This document shows positions 35,421 through 47,189 of a stretch of 64,000 nt of DNA, piece by piece. A program made the position numbers and the translations under genes. Source of the DNA: Nepenthes gracilis (Eukaryota; Streptophyta; Magnoliopsida; Caryophyllales; Nepenthaceae). The DNA lies in contig BSYO01000008.1 in the NCBI GenBank assembly GCA_033239525.1, forward strand, positions 13,337,294-13,401,293. Direction: 5' to 3'. The notes under the pieces were generated by a model, which saw nothing but the letters and a program-made list of their open reading frames with translations, had not been told where the DNA came from and ran no database searches. Within the stretch, counting starts at the first letter, position 1. The number at the start of each line of letters is the position of its first letter.

Positions 35421-35981
35421 GCCAGTATTTCTTAGTAAGTAATTATAAGATAGACAACTGGCGACGGAAATGGAAGAAGGCAGAAACCATGACTGTAATG
35501 TTGTTATGATGATTTCACTAGCGATCTCTTTTACATGTTGTAGGAAAGATAGCCGTCAAATCTCAAAAACATTATGTAAATTTTGATTACTATCTGAAGT
35601 AACATCTTCCTGAAGGAAGCAACATAAGACGTAACATACTATTGTACAAGGATTACATTCATCTCATCAGTTACACATTATAATTACAAAGCGGTGGTTA
35701 GAAATTACAACCAACTAAACAGGGTGGCCCTCTCTGGGAGTCTTAGTTGCTGGAAGTTGATACCATCTAATTGAACGTGTTAATGGTGGCCACTTCGCTC
35801 CGAATGGTGAACTCCAAGTGAGGTCAGAACGCTCATCTGGTGAAATTTCAGGACCAACCCAACCAATTCAGACTATGTTCTGCTCTTCTTTACCGGAAAG
35901 AGTACAGAGTACTCAATTTTCTGTACTAAAGTGCAGAAAATGACTACCATTTTTTTTTCCCAAATGATGCCAAGCCTGAGA
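35421..35981 (-). other. Presumed 3' flank of the phytochrome exon
   Basis: No coding domain is recognised beyond the phytochrome stop codon. By position this may be the former 3' untranslated region, interrupted by the LINE. No clear poly-A signal is assigned. Confidence 0.35.
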
Positions 35982-36201
35982 TTACTCAACTGCCATTGAG
36001 CCTCTCTGAGGCATATGAAGTTGAAGGATGATGAGGAAATAACATCTCTCAGACTCCCTGATGTATTGGACTTCTCCATTCAAGAGCTTTAGAATCTTCC
36101 GGCACATGCACAGGCTCAGGCCTTCCTCAGTTGCCCATTTGCTGCCGTGGAACATGTCCTGAACTATGTCAGGTGGAAGCCCTTCACCAGGGCACATCAT
36201 C
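35982..36201 (-). CDS. PHYB-like: Terminal exon of a phytochrome B-type photoreceptor (orphan exon or fragment)
   Basis: The minus strand encodes about 72 residues ending at TAA (35982-35984). They read as the end of the histidine-kinase-related domain of a plant phytochrome: '[17 protein letters not shown]', '[20 protein letters not shown]' and '[16 protein letters not shown]'. Phytochromes are red/far-red receptors acting in cytosol and nucleus. The wording is closest to PHYB among the types I know (PHYA, C and E differ here). An AG acceptor at 36202-36203 after a T-rich run fits an intron splitting an Arg codon. The usual EGLGLS is EGLSLC here. No upstream phytochrome exon is seen in the next 3 kb, so this is either the last exon of a gene with a long intron or a detached fragment. 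Confidence 0.82.
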
Positions 36202-39165
36202 CTTCATCAAAACAATACAAAGTTAGCAAAACACCCAACACCAATCTCGCAATAATGAGTACTTCAGATAGAAAGTAAGCTAACCCAAGAACTAGGGAAA
36301 CAAAACACACCCCTTTTCTTTAATTTTATATGAACTAGAACTCTAGTATAGCAGTGTTGGGCTTAAACTAATTAGGGCTTCAAGGTGTTCTATTGGGGGA
36401 GTGGGAGAGAATTTGCAATGTAACTTAAGTCTTATACAAGAAGTATCACTAATGTTGGACAAATTTGCCATGATTTCCCTCATCCATAGAGATATTTGAG
36501 ATCCACCAGTGACAGAAATAAGAGGGGGCATAATCTCAATAAAAAAACCCTATCCAACCTCATTATATATTTTAAGCTGGGTTTAGGAGTAACTTTCGGT
36601 CGTTGGTTACTCAGGTTGTTGAAGTTGATAAATAACATTTCGAAGCATTAATTTGTTGGAGAACAGAAAAGACAAAAGCCCAAGCAAACAGAGAGACAAA
36701 GATAAGCCAACACCCCAAAAGCTAGTTTGAGAAACCCACCCAGTTTGAAGTGCCAGCCATTATTATTATAAAGAGTGAGCTTTGGTCAGGGTTTCAGCAG
36801 TTATTTGAGACAGTCCCCTAGGGATAATCCCAAACCATCTTGAATTTGAGATTAATTCAAAGGTCTAAATTTACCACGGGGGAATGCTGCGGGAGAGTAG
36901 AATATTCATAGGGTGGCAGAAGACAACCCACAGGCCTAAGGTCTGGGGGATCCCAGTGTACCAAAGAACAAAGAAGATACAGGAGACATTGAATGAAAGC
37001 TTCATGAAGATGGGGGAAAATAACTTCAGGTGCACAATGAGTTTAAGTCATACATAGGCCATGGGCCCTTATTATTGGTCGAATTATAAAAGAAATCGGA
37101 GTGTTTAGTGCAACTAGATCAATTTTATAGCATCAGAAAGAAGCTCAGTTCTAATGGCTTATTTGCTAGAAATGCTAGGTAATTGAAATATTAGTTTGGT
37201 TTCAATGGAGATTGATCTTATCCATACCTAGGCAACTACATGCCACTGAGTTCAACTACACTTCCTATGGGTGAGTGTATCCTTGTCAAACCCAAATCCG
37301 GAACTGATACACTCTACAGATGCCGAACACGGATCATAATATTTTATTACCTTGAACATTTGGGGACATGTCCGACATGCTAGATGCTACCTAGGGACAT
37401 GTTCTGCTTCTTTTACGATTTTCAAATCATCAAAGCATCTCTAATACAACTTATTTCATGTTAATTGAATAAAAATAAAACAAAACAAAACAACATCCCC
37501 TGTTAGAGAGTTCTATATATTTGAACCCCACTACTTCTGAAAAAACAAAGAAAAAAAAGCTTGTGGTGGTAAAAATTCTTCCAACCAGAAATTTGAGAGA
37601 TTAGAATTGTTTTTGGTTTTATTTTCCTCAACTTGATAAAATATAGAGAGAAGAGAGATCTTATACTCCCTAGGTAGTTGAAGCTTAGTTAGCATAGATT
37701 AGTGTTGTTTTTAGAATTACATTCCTGCATCAATAAGGGAGTATAACTTTTGGTTGACATATCCTAGTGTCCCGTACTTTTTTATACGCATCAAGTGTCT
37801 TCATGTTGTGTCATGTTATTTCAAATGGAAGGATGGCCGATATACCACAACACTACATGGATTACTGAAGACGTTTTACAGCATCATGGATCCTAATTAC
37901 AGCTATCTCATCTTAATCTGCATCACTGGTGTTGAGTTTTTTCCAGATGGAAAAGGATGATGCAGATATTGACGGACAAACGAGGAAACGTTATTTGACA
38001 AAGCATAATAGAGTAATTAAAGAAATGACTAGATCATTGTATATTATCGTGGTCATACTGTGTTTCATAGTTGGAGTAGTTTACTGATTTGAACTGGGTT
38101 CTATTTTACGTTATTAAATTGTTGATGAAATTGGTTCACTAATGCACGACATTATTGATTTGAGCAATTTATATTTGTCCCTCTAAAATTCTTTCCTCTC
38201 GTCCGATTCCCTGTTCTCTTATTCCTCCACTTTTCTTCTCTTCTTCGTTTTCTACATCATTTATTCACCTCCTACATCCATCAACTCCTCAAATCATCAC
38301 AAATAAAGCAACGTTGATAAGAACCCGAATATGGATTCACTATCAAGCCCCTTTTACTCAACCTATTGCTTAACCAAAGAACAAAAACTCAACCAAATTC
38401 CCCACAACAATTCGAACATGACAATATGCACAACAAAAAAGACCACAATCATATGGTTTATAATTCATTCAAAGAGAAATCACTAGATTGACTCCCAGTC
38501 AGCCCAACCAAATTCCAGAGAAAATTATAGGACTACCAAAGATAACTTTCACAACTCCCAAGCTCCAAGAGCCATCAAAGTCACCCTAAAAAATTCTCCA
38601 AAAAGATATATCTAACGAGCCTAACAGTTGGCTATAATAGTTCAAAAACTTTAATGATACCCTAATTACCAAACTATGCTCAATGAAGGATAATTGATGA
38701 GTGTATCCCTACAAAACAGATGAAACTAACTAGCCCATGTGAAATTGACTCTCGTCACAAAAGGCAAGTTGGCCCACCAGCGTCACTCCCTAGCCACAAT
38801 CCAGGTATTCCTCCGTGGGCCCAGGTCTACATAAATCTCCCCCTTCAAGAAGACACATGTTCTCCAGGGTGAAATAAAGAAAACGTCCTGCCAGTTTATC
38901 AGTCTTCCCACTTGGCTTCCGCCTTTGGACATCTCTTCCATTGCACTATTGTCCGCCACAGCTTATTGATTTAATCTTTCTTACCTAAGCAGTATCAAGT
39001 CGGTTCTTTGTGTTGCAACATCATCTAGACATGGTCATCAAATATCGGCAAGTCCTCCACAATGAGATCCGGATACCCCACCCTTTTCTTCAGCATCAGC
39101 ACATCAAAGACAAGGTCAGAAAGGTTGGTGGTTATTTCAGCTTGATGTCACCTCTCCAACACTCT
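36202..39165. other. No recognised gene; possible intron or intergenic DNA
   Basis: If the phytochrome exon belongs to an intact gene, this would be intron. I find no further phytochrome coding sequence on the minus strand. Open frames at 36343-36531 (-), 37754-37960 (+) and 39010-39195 (+) carry no recognisable motif. The 38700-39165 part has GC-richer, retroelement-like character but no domain I can name. Confidence 0.5.
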
Positions 39166-39170
39166 AGTAT
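39166..39170. repeat. Left target-site duplication AGTAT
   Basis: AGTAT directly precedes the LTR end TGTCACGACC and recurs at 52170-52174 after the other LTR end (CATTACA). Confidence 0.92.
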
Positions 39171-41321
39171 TGTCACGACCCCAAAACAAAAATAAATAAT
39201 AAAAGATGATAATTAAATCAGATATATTTAGCTCCTTATCTATAAAAGAAACAAACCCAAATTCAAATATTTAATGCCAGGTTAGACTTGACAAAATCAA
39301 ACCATTAATAACAATCATGGCATATAACGGACACAGGACAATCCGAACCATCTATCCTGTCCCCGAAACACTGACCATAACCTACTTCCTCAAACCGTAC
39401 AGAAAATAACAATCCAATATTAAAAAAAAATCATACCATCAAGTCTATATCAATCATACAATACCATAATTCCTATACTAAATCAATCCAAAACAAATCC
39501 CCAAAATAATACAATTGCTGGTAGTAATATATATGTCCCTCAAATGTTTGAAATACAAATAATAAATCCAAATACAATTAAATATAAATAAAATCTTCCA
39601 AATTCATCTCATCCAAGCTTCCTGCGAACAATTCGTATCCCTCTAAATTGAAAAGGGTTAAAAACTGCATAAAATTATGAGTTAAAAGTTCAATAAGTAT
39701 TAATATATACATAATAAAACATGTAGATCCACAAATCAAAATGAAGAAGCGAAAATCACAAAACGTGTGCAAAAGTCCAATAAATGTCAAAAGTCCACAC
39801 GTCTCAAATATCCAAATATGTCAAATATTCAATTAACAAATATCCAAATATGATTTCTTACGGAAAATTCGTGACCTGTATACAAATATTAAATAATCTA
39901 AATGTACAAAATCGTCTAAATGCTCAAATATCCAAATATCAAATTTCCAGAAGTTTCAAAGTTCAAAATCGAAGGTACGAAAATCGAACAATTTCAAATA
40001 TCAATCAAAACCTACAAATCTCAAAAGCCAAAAATTTCAAATATCAAATCAGATACAAATACAAATCTCAAAAATTCAAAACATGCTAAAATTTGAGAAC
40101 TAATAATCAAAAGATAAATTTTGAGAGAGAATTACGCATACTATCGATAAACTTATTCCAAATTACTACTATTCCCATAGACAGGCCGTCTACATATTAC
40201 TTCCTATGAACAGGGTCAAATACTACTTTCCTTTGTAACTTGTGAATTTTAGGTGCAATCATCAAATCTATCTAAATATACTAGAATATCCGAATATATT
40301 ATTTCGTTCAATTCTTTACAATTGTTATTAGCAAAATACCCAATTAGGAGACTCTATAACAAATATCTAAAACTTTTCTTGCAGTTAAAAAAAGTTTATG
40401 CTAATAACAATTGCAAAGAATTGACCGAAATAATATATTCAAATATCCTAGTATATTTAGATAGATTTGAAGATTGCACCTAAAATTCACTAAGAAAAGT
40501 GCAAAACTTCTACTTTGAGGAAGTATAAATACAAAACTTTTTACCTTATGGGGGAGTATCAATACCAAAATAAATAAAAAAATAGAGTTCAGCCTGAAGC
40601 ATATATATGGACCAAATGCACGATTTCATGATTTTTATTCCACAAATTCTCGCATGTATAAACATAAAACTTCAAATATTTACTTATTTGTACAAATTGG
40701 ACAAAACTCTCAAATATTCAGTAAAAACCAAACAAAACCTTAAGACCAATAAAAATTACATGCACGCACACATATTCAAAGTAGGAAAACCAAAGGCAAC
40801 CTGCATGTACATTAAAACAAGAAACATAATAAAATACGATAGAATTTAAAATAGACTAAATATTGGGTTTAAAAATACTTGTTTTAACCTTTTAATCTAA
40901 CTGATATGACTAAATAAAGCTTCTAATCCCATTTTCCTTATCTTCCACTCTCTTTTTCTTCTTCTCTTTCTCTTTCCTTTCCTCTCTTTCTGGTGAAATC
41001 TGATACAAAGAGTGCATGCATTGCTTTTATAAACTAATCGGCACACGAGCACCAATCAAGCGCCACTCAAACCTTGAGGCGCACATGAGTACCATATTAG
41101 GTGCAACTCAAATACCAGCAATCTGCCAAAATACGCACAAGTGCCCCAAAGGAACTACTTGGGCGTACACATTCTGCCTAAAATGCATACGAGCATGCAT
41201 CAGGTGCCAAGCTTGATTCCAAAACCAATTTTCCTACAAGTTTTTACTATACAACTATTTCAAAATTGATTTAAAATAAATTAATGACATCATGATTTAT
41301 AAATAGAAATTAAATGTTACA
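39171..41321 (-). repeat. 3' LTR of the minus-strand element
   Basis: On the plus strand it runs TGTCACGACC to ATGTTACA and matches 50354-52169 throughout (for example the ends, the 'aaatccaaatacaattaaatataaataaaatcttcc' block near 39560, and the 'cgcac(a)tgagcacc' stretch near 41080). It is about 335 bp longer than the other LTR, in part because of an inverted duplication at 40242-40490. Confidence 0.9.
40242..40490. repeat. 91-bp inverted duplication forming a potential hairpin
   Basis: Arm 1 (40242-40332) and arm 2 (40400-40490) are reverse complements with about six mismatches in 91 bases by hand count, separated by 67 bp. The homologous part of the other LTR (about 51185-51275) has one arm only, so the inverted copy is specific to this LTR. 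Confidence 0.88.
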
Positions 41322-41334
41322 ACTCTTCTCTCCT
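41322..41334 (-). other. Polypurine tract of the minus-strand element
   Basis: The plus-strand ACTCTTCTCTCCT reads AGGAGAGAAGAGT on the minus strand, immediately before the 3' LTR start TGTAAC. Confidence 0.85.
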
Positions 41335-42647
41335 AATAAATTTCATAATCGAAATTTACATTACTTAACTCGAACATGTAGGGGCATCTCAAATTTTATT
41401 TTCCTACTCCCAAGTTGCTTCCTTAAATAAATGATTCCTCAATAGTACTTTGAATAATGGAATCACATTGGTATATAAAATTTGCTTTCTTCTTTCAAAA
41501 ATTTGAATAGAAACCTCAGTATATATCAAATTCTCAACAATTTGTAATAATTGACACTCAATTATGTGCAAAAGAATTAAATATGTACTTCCTTAACATT
41601 GAGACATGAAAGATATCGTGGCAATCTGCCAAACTATGAGGCAAAACTAATCTGTAAACTATATCTCCAATCCACTTTAAAACCTCAAACGGCCGAACAA
41701 ACCTCGCTTTAATTTTCCTTTCACCCTAAATCTCAAAGTCTCTTTCCTAGAAGACGATTCTAAGAACACATGATCACCCACATCAAAACTCAAATCGAAT
41801 CTTCAACAGTTAGCAAAACTTTTTTGATGACTCTGAACGACTGTCAGATGATCTCGAACAATCTTTATCTTATCAAACATGTCATGGATGATATTGGGGC
41901 CCAAAAGTTTACGATCACCGATTTCTTCCCAATTGATAGGAGACATAAACCTCTATCTATATAATGCCTCAAACAACGCCATCCCAATACTCAACTAGTA
42001 GCTGTTATTATAGATAAATTCAACTAGCAGCAAATAATTATCCAAATTTTCTTTTATCTCTAAAATACACTCTCAACATTTTTTCCAAAATCTGAATGAT
42101 CCTTTCCAATTGACCGTCTGTCAAGGGTAAAACGCCCTACTGAACTTCAAATTAGTACCCAACTCTTTGTGCAAACTTTCCTAAAATTTCGACACAAACC
42201 TTGGATCACAATGAGAAATAATTGAAGTTGGAATACCGTATAGCCTCATAATCTCATTAACTTAAAACCGTGCCAAACAATCAATAGAAAATGTCATCCT
42301 CACAGGCAAAAAATAGATAATTTAGTCAACCTATCCACAATCACTTAAATAGCATTAAAATTTCACGCCGTTCTAGGTAGACCCGAAACTAAATTCATTG
42401 TGATATGCTCCTACTTGCAGCTAGAAACAAGCAAAGGGTGCAAAAATCCTAAAGTTTTCCTATGATCAGCCTTGACTTGTTTTCACACTATACACCTTGC
42501 CACATAAGTACCACTCTCGTCTCATATTCCTCCATCAGAAAAATTTTTTCATGTCCCGATACATCTTTACTTCCAAATGAATGGTATACTTTGCACTGTA
42601 AGCCTCATTTAAAATCTCTTCTTTCAAATCCTCAATATTGAGTATAC
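41335..42647 (-). pseudogene. Integrase core and chromodomain-like tail (broken)
   Basis: Minus-strand reading gives the end of the integrase zinc region ('YTIHLEVKMYRDMKKFF'), core pieces ('EIMRLYGIPTSIISHCDP', 'ESLHKELGTNLKFS'), the GPY/F area and the Tekay-type tail 'VIPLFKVLLRNHLFKEATWE'. The usual SDRD motif reads SHCD. Many stops interrupt it. The zinc region is cut at its N-terminal side by the insertion at 42653; its missing part continues at 47190. Confidence 0.87.
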
Positions 42648-42652
42648 AAATT
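42648..42652. repeat. Target-site duplication CAAAT (left)
   Basis: CAAAT recurs at 47185-47189. Joining the flanks across one copy restores integrase zinc-region homology, supporting a clean insertion. Confidence 0.82.
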
Positions 42653-42729
42653 GTGACAGACTAAATAAACTAAACACTACCTGAATATAATGTCCGTCAA
42701 TAGCTAAATACAAAACACAATAAGCCACC

Positions 42730-42757
<28 letters not shown>
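42730..42757. repeat. (TA)14 microsatellite
   Basis: A perfect TA repeat within the LTR-like insertion. Confidence 0.92.
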
Positions 42758-42760
<3 letters not shown>

Positions 42761-42885
42761 TCAAATATACACAGGATCCAAAATCATGCCACAACATCGG
42801 TGACTCCGACACCGACCCAAAAATACGTCGGGCCTTTAGTAAGGAAAGATGCCTGCAAAAATATCAATCCAACATATATATACAT

Positions 42886-45305
42886 TGTAAGGATCGAGAT
42901 TCCATGACTCATAATTCGGTAAACTAAAATTAATTTATATAAAATTAAGATCAATGAACGGTAAAAACCCATAAGTCAAGAACTCACTTTGAAATGTGAT
43001 AAAAATTTATTTGACGAAATTGACTTCAATTCCGGTTAATAAATAATAGAATAAATGATATAGAAGTAATTCGGTTAATAAATTCTCAATCGATTAATAA
43101 TCAAATTAATTTCGGTTGGCGACAAGATAGCCCAGTTACCGAAATTACACCCGATTAACAACCGAACATGGCCCGATTGATTAAATATAGCTCAAATCAA
43201 ATAAGAATTAAATTACTAGACTCGATTTGTAATTGAATAAGTTTCGGTTGATCAAATTAGTATTCTAGCGGACTTGAAACCAGCCTGGAAGCTGCCGAAA
43301 CTTCTGGACAACAATCTAACTAAAATTTATGATCGGAATTAATATTTGGAAGGACCCGAAAAGAAGTATAAAATTAAGGGGCTAACTAATACCATAATAA
43401 ATTAAGTTAATTTTAATACACCCTTAACAACTATATTTTAATTGAATTTGAGGGACACGTGTCACCTCATGATCCCATACTTCATAAAATCTTGAAGGAA
43501 GGAAAGAAAGGAAAAGGGAGAGCCATGGCTCACCCGTCACACACACACGTGCACATGTAAATAGAAAAAAAAGGAGAAACACTTTTGCGTGAAAAAAGTA
43601 ATGGAACACTTGGCACTTTAGAAGGCTTAAGAAGTATCAAAATAACCACCAGTAGAATTCTAACAATTGGCTTATTAAGGAGCAAACAACTCACCCTATG
43701 CAAAGGGTGAGTCATCCTTGAGTAATTAAGGAATTACCACCTATTAGGGTATGTGGCAACACCTAAAAAAACCACCAACGAGTCATCAATTTAGAAGCTA
43801 AATAAATCTAAAACTCCACCCAAAGAAAGAGGAAAAACCGGAGAGAGAGAAGGAAGAAAAGAAAAGCCAAAACTGGGAGGAAAGTAGAGCCGAGAGAAGC
43901 TGCCCAGCAGTTTGGTGAAGAACTTCCAAAATTATTCTACATTAATTCGGGCAAGAACTCTCCCTCATTGATTTATTGTTAAATTTTTGATCTTATCTTA
44001 AATTATTGTCAGTCCAATACATAAAATTCTCACCGAATCCATGCTAAAATGAGCAAAGTTCAGCAATATGTCAAAATAGAACTCTATTGCTGAACTCTGC
44101 TGTACCATGCTGATGTTCGAATTTTTACACGCTTTATTTATTCGATTCATGTCATGAAATTTTTACTGTATATACTATAAGATATTAGTTAAATCACTAT
44201 ATTTTTGTTCTGGAATAATTCTTACCATTACCATGCTAGAATAGCCAAAATTCAGAAACATGCATTACAAAATTAGTTTGGTAACCTGCTGTTAAAGCTT
44301 GTTGATATGCTAATTTTTATATACTATTAATGGCCAATTTATCCCATGAAAATTTTAGTGAAGAAACTATAATACGTTGGATAAATCGCCATATTTTTAT
44401 TTTGAAATAATTTTTCACGAAACCGGCTAGTTCGATGGAAACAAAGTAGACTCGTAGATTGAACTTGATGAAAATAAAGCAGCTACGGGTTCTAACTTTG
44501 GCTGCCTTTTTCACTAAATTTTAGGCCGATTCAAGTTCCACAATAATTATGTAAGATACTTCAATGAACCGGAAATATGCCATAAAATTGGCGTAATTTC
44601 ATCAACTCAAATCTAACCGATTCAGCCCAAATAAAAGGGAGCGTCACTGAACCGAATAGAAGCAGAGTTGGGCATGAAATATCAGTGCATAACTTTACAC
44701 CGGGGTAAGAATAAAATTGAAAAATTCATATGAACGGTCCAAAATTAAGTGCTGATTCGGAAAATATATAGAAAGTAATTTTTTATGGTATTTAATCACT
44801 GAACTGGACCAAAAATAACAACTGAACCAACACCTGTATACTGACACTGAAATTGGCAATTTGGAAAAATCAGGCCGAACTAACATCCATCCGACCACCA
44901 AATCGGCTCAAAATTGGTCACAAATTAGTTAAGACCCTTATTAAGATTGTATAAAATTGGCTTATGAAAATGGGTTGAATGGACCACTGAATCAGATCCC
45001 CAAATGAGCAACAGAACCCTGCATCCATGTGGACGCTGAATCTAGCAGTCGATTTGATGGACTGAACCAGCCATGAACCAGTTGAGCTAACAGCCAACCC
45101 GGTCATATTATTTAGTACTAGGGTTGATCTATCACCATGTAAAGCGGTTTCCAAAAATACCTTGATTTGGTCACTAAACCAGCCCTAAAATAGAAATTGC
45201 CACTAAACCAACCGATTTGCACTTAATTGCCTATTTTGCTAATTTAGTGTGAACCGACTAGGAAATAAGTAACAAACCGGCCATATATAGTATGTTAAAT
45301 TAGTA
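42886..45305 (+). repeat. Second nested LTR, opposite orientation, right end lost in the gap
   Basis: It begins TGTAAGGATCGAG and shares the 'taaaattaagatcaatga'-type segment of the LTRs at 11759 and 26330. A GA-rich leader (about 43835-43900) follows in the plus sense, as in those LTRs. The preceding five bases are TACAT. The matching right end was not found and may lie in or after the N gap. The 43030-43260 part repeats 'tcggttaataaat' and 44400-45300 is rich in 'aaccgg/aaccga' motifs. Small open frames here are not genes. Confidence 0.55.
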
Positions 45306-45405
45306 NNNNNNNNNNNNNNNNNNNNNNNNNNNNNNNNNNNNNNNNNNNNNNNNNNNNNNNNNNNNNNNNNNNNNNNNNNNNNNNNNNNNNNNNNNNNNNN
45401 NNNNN
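45306..45405. other. Assembly gap (100 N)
   Basis: Exactly 100 N characters, the usual placeholder for a gap of unknown size. The predicted protein with X residues across it is meaningless. Confidence 0.99.
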
Positions 45406-45691
45406 GAATGTTAGTAAAATATTTAAACAGCAGTCAAACATTATCAGATATGAAATCAAACCAAAGATAGGGCTAGATGATACTTGCCTCAACTTTATTC
45501 CAAGCAGATTTGCCAAAAGGATACCCCAAGGTACCTGAATCAGACCCTCTCTTTGCCACACACACGCCCCTTTCTCTCTCCTCCTTTCTCCCTCCTACTT
45601 CTGCGTTTGCCTCTGCCGTCTTCCCTTTCCTCCCACGGCGGCTTTGGCAAGGGCGACGACAACAGTAGCAATGGTAGCACCCGACGATGGC

Positions 45692-46234
45692 TATAAAGTC
45701 TCTGGCGCACCCGCATGTAGATATTGTCCGCTTTGACTTGGGAGAACTTCGTGGCGTCTCCAGCCTACAGGTCGAGGCCCGGGAGAACTTCACGGCGTCC
45801 CCCGCCTACAGGCCTCACGATTTTGTTCCTGATAGACGGAGTCCACCGCCCCCAAAACGCGTCTACAAGGGGAGAGGTGTCCACACCCTTATAAGGACGC
45901 TCCGTTCCCCTCCCCCAATCCAATGTGGGACATTCTGATCCACCCCCCAGAGGCCTAACGTCCTCACTCGGCACACCGAACTGGGTCAGACTAAATACCA
46001 TTTGTAACTTTTTGGCGCACCGCATGTAAATATTGTCCACTTTGACTGAGAGAACCGCGGTGTCTCCGGCTATAGGCCGAGGCCTAGGAGAACTTCACGG
46101 CGTCCCCAGCCTACAGGCCTCACGGTTTTGTTCCCCGGACGGAGTCCACCGCCCCCAAACGCGTCTACAAGGTGGGAGGTGTCACGCCCTTATAAGGGCT
46201 TCGTCCCCTCCCCAATCCAATGTAGGACACTACG
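45692..46234 (-). mobile_element. TRIM (small non-coding LTR retroelement), two LTRs
   Basis: Two direct copies of about 230-245 bp (45692-45936 and 46003-46234) share 'ggcgcac(c)cgcatgta', 'atattgtcc(g/a)ctttgac', 'ggagaacttcacggcgtccc' and 'aatccaatgt(g/a)gga'. They flank a 66-bp internal part. The internal end reads AATACCATTTGTAAC on the plus strand, so a degraded TGGTAT.. Met-tRNA primer site lies beside the right LTR and the element is on the minus strand. There is no coding capacity. It resembles a TRIM type common in plant genomes, as I know it. Confidence 0.78.
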
Positions 46235-46516
46235 GTGTGCAAATGAGAATTTGGGCCTCCAAGGGGGTGGGTGTAGTGTCCCACATTAGATCGGGGGAGG
46301 GGAACAAAGCGTCCTTATAAGGGCGTGACACCTCCCCTTGTAGGACGCGTTTTGGGGCGGTGGACTCGTCTGCACAGAACAAAACCGTGAGGCCGTAGAG
46401 CCGGGACGCCGTGAGTTCTCTCCTGCCTGTGCCTCACCAGAGGGGGTGGAGACGCCGCAAAGTTCTCCTGTGTCAAAGCGACAATATGTACATGCGTGGG
46501 TTCGCGGGGCGTTACA
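46235..46516 (+). mobile_element. Second TRIM piece in opposite orientation
   Basis: An LTR copy at 46272-46516 starts TGTAGTGTCCCACATTAG and ends GGGCGTTACA, the inverted counterpart of the two copies to the left. The 37 bp before it contain AAGGGGGTGGG, which fits the polypurine end of a TRIM internal region. The left half of this TRIM is missing, suggesting rearrangement between TRIMs lying head to head. Confidence 0.7.
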
Positions 46517-46944
46517 TAACAACGACGGTGACGGACGGTGGCTCATGTAGCCACGACGACTCCTCTCTTTCCTTCGGCCAAATTCCACCTACGCCTCTTT
46601 CACCCATTTTCTTCCTATCAACCAATTACTCCCAAAATCGATACATGCAACCCTAAAATCAACATCTACAAAGAGAATATAAGGATTTACTTCCCTCAAT
46701 TCCACTGATTTCCTCCGACAACGGCGGCGAACGGACGGTAGCGCATGCTTTGGTTTGTGATTCCTCTCTCTACTCACACCGATGCACAAAACGAAGGGTA
46801 GCATCACGAAGAGGGTTTCATTGGTTTTTTTTTTGGTATCGACACCTCCAGGGACGGCGGTGGCACGTGCCGGTTCCCTCTCCTCTTCTCTCCATCTCCT
46901 CTCTTCTTTTCCCTCCATTCTCCCCGAAACCCTCACCACTTCCC

Positions 46945-46984
<40 letters not shown>
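46945..46984. repeat. (TTA)13 microsatellite
   Basis: Perfect trinucleotide repeat. It gives false Leu/Ile-rich open frames at 46750-47043. Confidence 0.93.
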
Positions 46985-46986
<2 letters not shown>

Positions 46987-47189
46987 CTATATTTTCTATT
47001 TTACTTTTTTTTTATTCCAAAATTTAAATTGGTACTCAAATAATAGCATGGGTACGCTCTAGACGCCACTCCACAATTCCAATCATTTCTTAAAATCTTA
47101 CAATATTTAATTAATTTTCATCACATCAATATTATCCAAAAATAATAACCTCTGATAAATCGGATAAAAATTTGGAATATTACACAAAT

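Larger units (their letters stand above)
42653..47184 (-). mobile_element. LTR-like insertion (solo LTR of the Tekay type, itself invaded)
   Basis: The ends read TGTGACAGAC...TATTACA on the plus strand, so in the minus sense TGTAATATTCC...GTCTGTCACA, the typical ends of this LTR family. No gag or pol is visible. A 'gttgtggcat' stretch near the end resembles the solo LTR at 26330. A GA-rich leader in the minus sense lies at about 45470-45620. The block contains another LTR (from 42886), an assembly gap and a TRIM cluster, so its original length was probably well under 4.5 kb. The gap means internal sequence could be missing. Confidence 0.7.

Noticed and set aside
36343..36531. Minus-strand 62-codon frame upstream of the phytochrome exon
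   Set aside because: It shows no phytochrome similarity and no known motif; probably intron or intergenic.
37754..37960. Plus-strand 68-codon frame
   Set aside because: It reads like ordinary protein in part, but no domain, splice context or neighbour supports it.
45295..45561. Predicted 88-residue protein containing a run of X
   Set aside because: It spans the 100-N assembly gap.
46750..47043. Leu- or Ile-rich frames resembling a hydrophobic peptide
   Set aside because: The hydrophobic run is the (TTA)13 microsatellite.
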